Below the pieces are notes generated by a model. The model was not told the DNA's origin. It ran no database searches and worked only from the letters and a program-made list of their open reading frames with translations. A stretch of 64,000 nucleotides of DNA, taken from positions 62,001-126,000 of the forward strand of contig NZ_ACVP01000023.1 in the NCBI RefSeq assembly GCF_000175635.1. The letters are read 5' to 3'. This document shows positions 59,269 to 64,000 of the stretch, piece after piece (position 1 is the stretch's first letter; every line of letters begins with the position of its first letter). The DNA comes from Corynebacterium tuberculostearicum SK141 (GTDB taxonomy: Bacteria; Actinomycetota; Actinomycetes; Mycobacteriales; Mycobacteriaceae). The translations under genes were made by a program, and so were the position numbers.

Positions 59269-60024
59269 TTAGTCCTCGTTCAGCTCGGCCAGAACCTCGT
59301 CGGAGAGATCCATATTGGTGTAGACGTTTTGCACATCGTCGGAGTCTTCCAAGGCGTCGATGAGGCGGAAAATCTTCTTGGCGTCATTGGCCTCCAGCGG
59401 CACCTCGACAGACGCACGGAAGTCATTGTCGGAGTCATCAACCTGAATGTCAGCTTCCTTGAGCGCGTCCTTGACTGCCTGCACGTCCGTCGGCGCGCAA
59501 ACAATCTCAAACTTCTCGCCCTGGTCCTTGACCTCTTCCGCACCTGCTTCCAGCACGGCCATCAAGACGTCATCCTCCGTCAGCTCGCCCTTTTCTACCA
59601 AGACGTAGCCGGTACGGGTGAACATGTAGGCCACAGAGCCGGACTCACCCAGGTTGCCGCCGTTCTTGGACATCGCAGTGCGCACGTCGGTCGCCGCACG
59701 GTTGCGGTTATCCGTAAGGCACTCAATGAGCATGGCTACACCGTTCGGGCCGTAGCCTTCGTACATGATGGTTTCCCAATCGGCGCCGCCGGCCTCTTCA
59801 CCGGAACCGCGCTTGCGAGCACGCTCAATGTTGTCATTGGGGACGGAGGCCTTCTTGGCCTTCTTGATCATGTCATCAAGTGTTGGGTTAGCCGCTGGGT
59901 CACCACCGCCGGTACGAGCCGCCACTTCGATGTTCTTGATCAGCTTGGCAAATTCCTTGCCACGCTTGGCATCGTTGGCAGCCTTCTTATGCTTGGTAGT
60001 TGCCCATTTCGAGTGGCCTGACAT
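59269..60024 (-). CDS. YebC/PmpR-family regulatory or ribosome-associated protein
   Basis: A 251-residue YebC/TACO1-family protein. The start [20 protein letters not shown], the acidic [20 protein letters not shown] and [17 protein letters not shown] blocks, and [20 protein letters not shown] are conserved. Members have been described as transcriptional regulators and, more recently, as factors aiding translation of proline stretches; which applies here is not known. It has its own strong promoter and a terminator, so it is a single-gene unit. Confidence 0.95.
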   Translation of the reverse strand: MSGHSKWATTKHKKAANDAKRGKEFAKLIKNIEVAARTGGGDPAANPTLDDMIKKAKKASVPNDNIERARKRGSGEEAGGADWETIMYEGYGPNGVAMLIECLTDNRNRAATDVRTAMSKNGGNLGESGSVAYMFTRTGYVLVEKGELTEDDVLMAVLEAGAEEVKDQGEKFEIVCAPTDVQAVKDALKEADIQVDDSDNDFRASVEVPLEANDAKKIFRLIDALEDSDDVQNVYTNMDLSDEVLAELNED

Positions 60025-60061
60025 GTAGTCCCTTTCTAATCGGGTGCTGAAACTGGTGGCA

Positions 60062-60090
60062 ATTATACGTGTGCTGCACGAATGCGTGAA
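60062..60090 (-). promoter_or_regulatory. Predicted yebC promoter
   Basis: On the minus strand TTCACG (60090-60085) and a perfect TATAAT (60067-60062) are separated by exactly 17 bases. Transcription would start near 60055, giving a leader of about 30 bases before ATG 60024. Confidence 0.7.
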
Positions 60091-60117
60091 AGCGACCCCC
60101 TTATAAGCGGGACGTTC

Positions 60118-60990
60118 TTATACATTGTGCCAATTGCCATGGGCAGAGCCGCTGCCCAAAATTTCATCTAAGTAACGCGTAAGCCCCTCTTGGTTCACCA
60201 ACGCCACCAATTCACCCTGCTCGGTAAAAATCTTGCCACGCGCAACCGCCGTAGCATTCGACGCTGTGGGTGATACCTGCTCATACAGCAACCACTCATC
60301 CACGCGGAAGGGGCGCAGGAACCATATCGCATGGTCAAGGCTGGCCAATTGCACCTTTTCTCCCTGATGCGGAATAAGCGCGGAGCGAATCAGCGTCATA
60401 TCAGACATATAGGTCAGCGCCGCACGGTGAAAGGAAGAACCCGCAGGCAGCCTGCCAGTATTGCGGAACCAGATATACCGATAGCCGGCGCCGGTGCGCT
60501 CTGCAGCCACCGGATCGCGGCCTTCTTCTGGCACGAGGCGAATATCCCACTCCTCCCACTCTTTGAGGATGATCCGGGTGGAGTACGGGGCTCCGCCGCC
60601 CATCCGAGCTGCTTCCTCGGGCCCTGGCACCTCTGGCGCAGGATCCTGATGCTGCGGGCCGCGATCCCTGTCGCGATGGAAACTAGCCATAAGAGTAAAA
60701 AGGAGCACGTCACCCTGGTAGACGCGTACCTGCCGGTTGGCGAATGATTTCCCCTCCCGAATGCGTTCGACCCGGATCTCAATTGGTTGGCTCGCATCGC
60801 CAGGGCCTACAAAGTAGCCATGCAGGGAGTGGATGTCTTTGCCAGACACAGTGCGCTGGGCTGCGGCCACTGCTTGCGCAGCAATCTGCCCGCCAAAGGT
60901 ACGCTCAATCCGCGACTCCACAGCAGGGCCTGTAAAGACATCGGCCGTTTTCGTTTCCTCGACAGCCAAGACCTCGCGAATGGATGGCAT
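60118..60990 (-). CDS. tesB: Acyl-CoA thioesterase II (TesB type)
   Basis: Hydrolyses acyl-CoA thioesters. The 290-residue protein has a double hot-dog fold: the first half has TFGGQIAAQAVAAAQRTV and SLHGYFVGPGDASQPIEIRV, the second has ALTYMSDMTLIRSALIPHQ, ASLDHAIWFLRPFRVDEWLL with the catalytic Asp, and SPTASNATAVARGKIFTEQG with the Thr and Gln region. ATG 60990 has AGGGAG seven bases upstream; an in-frame GTG two codons earlier is less likely. It is divergent from the GT87 gene. Confidence 0.93.
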   Translation of the reverse strand: MPSIREVLAVEETKTADVFTGPAVESRIERTFGGQIAAQAVAAAQRTVSGKDIHSLHGYFVGPGDASQPIEIRVERIREGKSFANRQVRVYQGDVLLFTLMASFHRDRDRGPQHQDPAPEVPGPEEAARMGGGAPYSTRIILKEWEEWDIRLVPEEGRDPVAAERTGAGYRYIWFRNTGRLPAGSSFHRAALTYMSDMTLIRSALIPHQGEKVQLASLDHAIWFLRPFRVDEWLLYEQVSPTASNATAVARGKIFTEQGELVALVNQEGLTRYLDEILGSGSAHGNWHNV

Positions 60991-61129
60991 CTGCACGCTC
61001 CCTATGCTCTACGTCACTTCTGCCAGCGTTTGCTGACCACACTACTCACCGGACGAGCCGACAGTTGGTTTTTCCAATTCGTCCCCCCACTTCTGGGCGC
61101 AAAAGTAGAGGAATTTTCTAGAAGAAACT

Positions 61130-61159
61130 ATGTCCGCTACCGAAGCTGGCGCGCATTGA
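61130..61159 (+). other. Ten-codon open frame overlapping the GT87 start, possible frameshifted N-terminus
   Basis: ATG TCC GCT ACC GAA GCT GGC GCG CAT TGA (61130-61159) encodes MSATEAGAH. Its TGA overlaps an in-frame TTG (61156) of the GT87 gene. One extra base after GCGCA would join MSATEAGA directly to LNKVFLVKRIAS. It is therefore either a translationally coupled leader or the displaced true N-terminus. GAAGAAA lies just upstream of the ATG. Confidence 0.4.
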
Positions 61160-61173
61160 ATAAAGTCTTTCTA

Positions 61174-62511
61174 GTGAAACGCATCGCTTCTGTTCCAGCA
61201 GTATGGATTGGGTGGGTCATCGCCCGCCTGGTCCTTATTTACCTACTCAAGATTGACCACAATCCCAGGGGCGATGTCGCATACTATTTTGCCGGACTCT
61301 TTGGCGACGACCCGACGATGATGACCGAATACCCTCACTCGGGCACCTGGCCCACGGTGGTCTTGGGCTGGCTGACCGGTGAGAATATCACCGCATTCTA
61401 TATCGGCTTCACCATCATGACCCTGCTAGTGGACGCCGCCTTTTTAGCCCTCCTTCTGCGTCACCACGCGACTCAACCGCGCAGTTTCCAGGCCGCCTGG
61501 TTCTGGGTCCTCTTTGGCACCGCAGCTGGCCACACCTTTGTGTGGCGTCTCGATATATTCCCCGCCCTAGCCGTGGCCGGGGCAGCTGCCCTTCTAGCTA
61601 CCCGCCCGCTCATCGCCTCGGCGGTACTGGGTTTTGCCACCACGATGAAGCTATGGCCAGGAGTCCTCGCTGCCGGCTTAGTGGGCCGCTTCAACAGATC
61701 CGCAACCTGGCAACGCCTACTCGCGTTTTTCTGCACCATCGTCGCAGTCTGCACCGTCACGATTGCTGCCTCTGGTACCGAGCGCCTGCTTTCACCGCTG
61801 AACTATCAGGGCGTGCGCGGTCTCCAGTTGGAGTCCATCCCGGCGACGTTCCTGTTGCTGCAGGCACATCGCACTCCAGGGCGCTGGCACTTGGGCTACG
61901 CCCCGTCCAAGAGCTTTGAGATTTCCGGGCCTGGCGTAGATACCGCAATGACGTGGAGCACGATTGCCACCATTGCCATGCTCGTTTTCGCAGTGGGCTG
62001 GGCGCTGTACCGGCTGTGTGCCGGCGGGTGGACCACCCGCACAACCATGGCGTTTTTTACCGTTATGGTCCTGCTGCTCATCGCGACGAATAAGGTTTTC
62101 TCCCCGCAATACATCGTCTGGCTGGGCCCCTTGCTTGCCGTGGTGATCCGCCAGCGCCTTCCGCAAGAATTCGCCCCCTTGCGGATATTCCAAGGCTTGT
62201 TAGCGTCCTGCACCATTATCGCCGCCGTGCTGGGCACCTTGGTCTACCCATTCAACTATGACTACATCTGGAACCACGTGGGCGAGAACATGTTCGCCGT
62301 CTACCTATTGGTAGCCCGCAATATCCTCATCGTTGTCATGGCCATCATCGGACTTGTCTGGTTTGCAGTCGAGGTGGCTCTGGCTTCGAAGATCGAGCAG
62401 GCGCAGATGCAGCAGCAAGCGCCTAACGCCCCGGAGGAAGACCCGGCCGCTAGCACCGAGGCGAAGCCGGTATTCCGCCGCCGACGCGGCCGGCACGCAC
62501 TTGCGTCCTGA
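61174..62511 (+). CDS. Polyprenyl-phosphate-dependent glycosyltransferase, GT87 family (DUF2029)
   Basis: Integral membrane mannosyltransferase-like protein, about 445 residues, 10 or more membrane segments. GT87 features are WVIARLVLIYLLKIDHNPRG near the N-terminus, the acidic DVAYYFAGLF and TEYPHSGTWPTVV loop, and the FSPQYIVWLGPLLAVVIR C-terminal block. The tail after about 405 is cytoplasmic, Gln/Pro-rich then basic. Actinobacterial GT87 enzymes build lipomannan or arabinan using polyprenyl-phosphate sugars; the exact role here is unknown. The start is uncertain: GTG 61174 is used, TTG 61156 is possible, and neither has a good ribosome binding site. Confidence 0.8.
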   Translation: MKRIASVPAVWIGWVIARLVLIYLLKIDHNPRGDVAYYFAGLFGDDPTMMTEYPHSGTWPTVVLGWLTGENITAFYIGFTIMTLLVDAAFLALLLRHHATQPRSFQAAWFWVLFGTAAGHTFVWRLDIFPALAVAGAAALLATRPLIASAVLGFATTMKLWPGVLAAGLVGRFNRSATWQRLLAFFCTIVAVCTVTIAASGTERLLSPLNYQGVRGLQLESIPATFLLLQAHRTPGRWHLGYAPSKSFEISGPGVDTAMTWSTIATIAMLVFAVGWALYRLCAGGWTTRTTMAFFTVMVLLLIATNKVFSPQYIVWLGPLLAVVIRQRLPQEFAPLRIFQGLLASCTIIAAVLGTLVYPFNYDYIWNHVGENMFAVYLLVARNILIVVMAIIGLVWFAVEVALASKIEQAQMQQQAPNAPEEDPAASTEAKPVFRRRRGRHALAS

Positions 62512-62531
62512 AATTGAGGTAGAACTGCTGC

Positions 62532-62993
62532 CTACTCGGCCAGCATATAGTCAAAATATTCCGGCAGCTTCGCGGTGCCGCCCAGATGAAAGAGCCGTAC
62601 CGCAGGTCGCAGACGCAGCGCCCGAGTGTCGCTGACCGCCTCATTGTAGAAGCGGTGGGCAAGTTGGATGCGGCCCTCGGCGTCGGCAAGCGCGGCCGGG
62701 CGACGGTCCGCAGGAAACTCCCGCACGATGGCGGCAGATAGTTCCCGCTCGGCCATCGTGCGCGGTTCGAAGTGTCCTTGATAGAGCTCGGTAGATTCCG
62801 CCCGCTGAGCTAGCGCCGCGAGCTCTGGTGCAACGGCCGCTGTCACCGCTGCCCTGCGGTCTAGTGCCGCCTGTAGCTGGGCCAGCGAGGCATCAGTGCG
62901 GATGTGCAGCGAGTTAAGCCGCTGGGCGGTAAAAAGCGCCCACAAACCTACGATGATAAGTAGGAAGAGGACTAGGGCAATTTCTATGGCCAT
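62532..62993 (-). CDS. Small membrane protein resembling the LemA family
   Basis: A 153-residue protein with one N-terminal membrane helix (about 3-22, IALVLFLLIIVGLWALFTA), then an Ala/Leu/Arg-rich helical region, LAQLQAALDRRAAVTAAVAP and RIQLAHRFYNEAVSDTRALR followed by RLFHLGGTAKLPEYFDY. The last part follows the LemA pattern (AxxxYNxAVxxYN...F). The start ATG overlaps the pimA stop by one base (TGATG), so translation is coupled. Function unknown; position next to pimA suggests an envelope role. Confidence 0.72.
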   Translation of the reverse strand: MAIEIALVLFLLIIVGLWALFTAQRLNSLHIRTDASLAQLQAALDRRAAVTAAVAPELAALAQRAESTELYQGHFEPRTMAERELSAAIVREFPADRRPAALADAEGRIQLAHRFYNEAVSDTRALRLRPAVRLFHLGGTAKLPEYFDYMLAE

Positions 62994-64000
62994 CAACGCT
63001 TTACCCTCACCTTGGTACCGTCTTGGACAGTCTCGTAGACCTGCATCACGGCCGCCGCTACATGGTCCCAATCATAGGTGCTGGCGCGTTGGACGCCATT
63101 GCGCACCAACTGGGCCCGATACTCGGCATCATCAAGCACCTCGTTGAGGACGCGAGCCAGATCCTCGCTGTCTTCATTGCGAAAGAGTGCGCCGGCAACC
63201 TCGTCGGAATCGGCATTGCACACCGCACGGAAGGCTTCCAGATCGGAAGCAACGACAGCTGCGCCGGCCGCCATGGCCTCTACCAGCACGATGCCGAAGC
63301 TTTCGCCACCGGTATTGGGGGCCACGTAGACATCGGCACGGCCCAGGATTTCTGCCTTTTCGGCGTCGCTGACCCGGCCTACAAAATCCACACCCTCGAC
63401 CTCGCGGGCGCGGCCACCGCCCATGATGGTTACACGGATATCGTGGTGTACTTGGCGGAGCGCGCTCAGCAGGATATCGAGGCCCTTGCGCGGTTCATCC
63501 AACCGTCCCAAGAAGACAACTTCCAAGGGATCGCCGGGGGCTTTGGCCGGGCTGCGGCGCCGAGCCTGCGCGTAGACCGATGTATCCACGCCGTTGGGAA
63601 TGAGCACCGGGTCGCCGCCCAATTGCTCCACCTGCCACCGCCGCGCCATATCGGATACCGCGATGCCGCCGCGGATCTTTTCCAAGAAGGGAACGAGGAA
63701 TGGTTTGGCCAGAGTCAGCACCAGGGAGCTCGATGCAGAGGCGTGATAGGTCGCCACCAGTGGGCCTTGGGCCACGGCCAGCGCGGTCATGGAAAAGCTC
63801 GGGGAGTTAGGCTCATGGATGTGCAAGACATCGAAGTCGCCCTGCTTGATGAATTGCTTTACCTTGCGTGTTACGTGGGGTCCCACGGACAGGCGCGCCA
63901 CCGAACCGTTATACGCGATGGGGAAAGCCGGCCCTCCCTTGACTACGAAATCTGGCAGCTGGGTGGATTCCGCAGCGGGGCCAATGACCTGAACGTGGTG
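62993..64000 (-). CDS. pimA: Phosphatidylinositol alpha-mannosyltransferase, 5' end cut by window edge
   Basis: GDP-mannose-dependent GT4-type transferase that starts phosphatidylinositol mannoside synthesis at the inner face of the membrane. 335 residues are visible up to the stop; roughly the first 40 are missing. Features are FPIAYNGSVARLSVGPHVTR, VLHIHEPNSPSFSMTALA, the nucleotide-sugar region VVFLGRLDEPRKGLDILLSA and the Ex7E motif ESFGIVLVEAMAAGAAVVAS. The name rests on these motifs and on the yebC-tesB-pimA neighbourhood as in C. glutamicum. Confidence 0.9.
   Translation of the reverse strand, partial: HHVQVIGPAAESTQLPDFVVKGGPAFPIAYNGSVARLSVGPHVTRKVKQFIKQGDFDVLHIHEPNSPSFSMTALAVAQGPLVATYHASASSSLVLTLAKPFLVPFLEKIRGGIAVSDMARRWQVEQLGGDPVLIPNGVDTSVYAQARRRSPAKAPGDPLEVVFLGRLDEPRKGLDILLSALRQVHHDIRVTIMGGGRAREVEGVDFVGRVSDAEKAEILGRADVYVAPNTGGESFGIVLVEAMAAGAAVVASDLEAFRAVCNADSDEVAGALFRNEDSEDLARVLNEVLDDAEYRAQLVRNGVQRASTYDWDHVAAAVMQVYETVQDGTKVRVKR

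Overview
The window is a stretch of chromosome from a Corynebacterium-type mycolata actinobacterium. The evidence is the gene order (metK-priA, coaBC-rpoZ-gmk-mihF, pyrR-pyrB-pyrC-carA-carB-pyrF, alaS-ruvX-mltG-aroE-aroC-aroK-aroB-aroQ-pepQ-efp-nusB, ruvCAB-yajC-secDF-dciAE-apt-rel, then yebC, tesB and pimA), which matches the C. glutamicum arrangement as I remember it. Further support comes from an actinobacterial integration host factor, a corynebacterial LLM monooxygenase/FMN reductase pair, moderately high GC and frequent GTG starts. I cannot name the species. Most genes read on the minus strand.

Layout. 1-4.4 kb: 5' end of priA, metK (with a McbR-type operator), coaBC, rpoZ, gmk, mihF. 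4.6-12.9 kb: a complete de novo pyrimidine operon led by pyrR, with a hairpin over the pyrR ribosome binding site that looks like a PyrR translational operator. 13-15.6 kb (plus strand): an SRPBCC-SDR fusion and two overlapping YbjN-domain genes. 15.7-28.6 kb: nusB, efp, the shikimate genes, pepQ, a prepilin peptidase, mltG, ruvX and alaS, interrupted by a plus-strand secreted SGNH esterase between efp and pepQ. 28.7-33.3 kb: rarA, an APH-like kinase, aspS. 33.5-41.1 kb (plus strand, the most accessory-like part): a zinc metallopeptidase, a Pit phosphate transporter, a probable HEPN-CBS fusion protein, a two-component flavin monooxygenase pair, L-serine dehydratase and a TetR regulator. 41.1-46 kb: hisS, an MBL hydrolase, tpx, a membrane-anchored cyclophilin, a small secreted protein of unknown function, and a DUF421 protein. 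46-60 kb: a secreted 5'-nucleotidase, rel, apt, dciAE, secF, secD, yajC, ruvB, ruvA, ruvC, yebC. 60-64 kb: tesB, a GT87 membrane glycosyltransferase whose 5' end looks frameshifted, a LemA-like small membrane protein and most of pimA.

The genes are mainly housekeeping: nucleotide, aromatic amino acid, SAM and CoA synthesis, translation, Holliday-junction processing, protein export and phosphatidylinositol mannoside synthesis. I see no tRNA, rRNA, CRISPR array, insertion sequence or prophage. The points most worth a second look are the HEPN-CBS protein (36362-37084), a short intergenic sequence family with a GCTTGGCGACG core, the 95-residue secreted protein whose promoter spacer is a palindrome, the pyrR leader hairpin, and the disturbed start of the GT87 gene. 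I did not find a clear multi-gene novel system.
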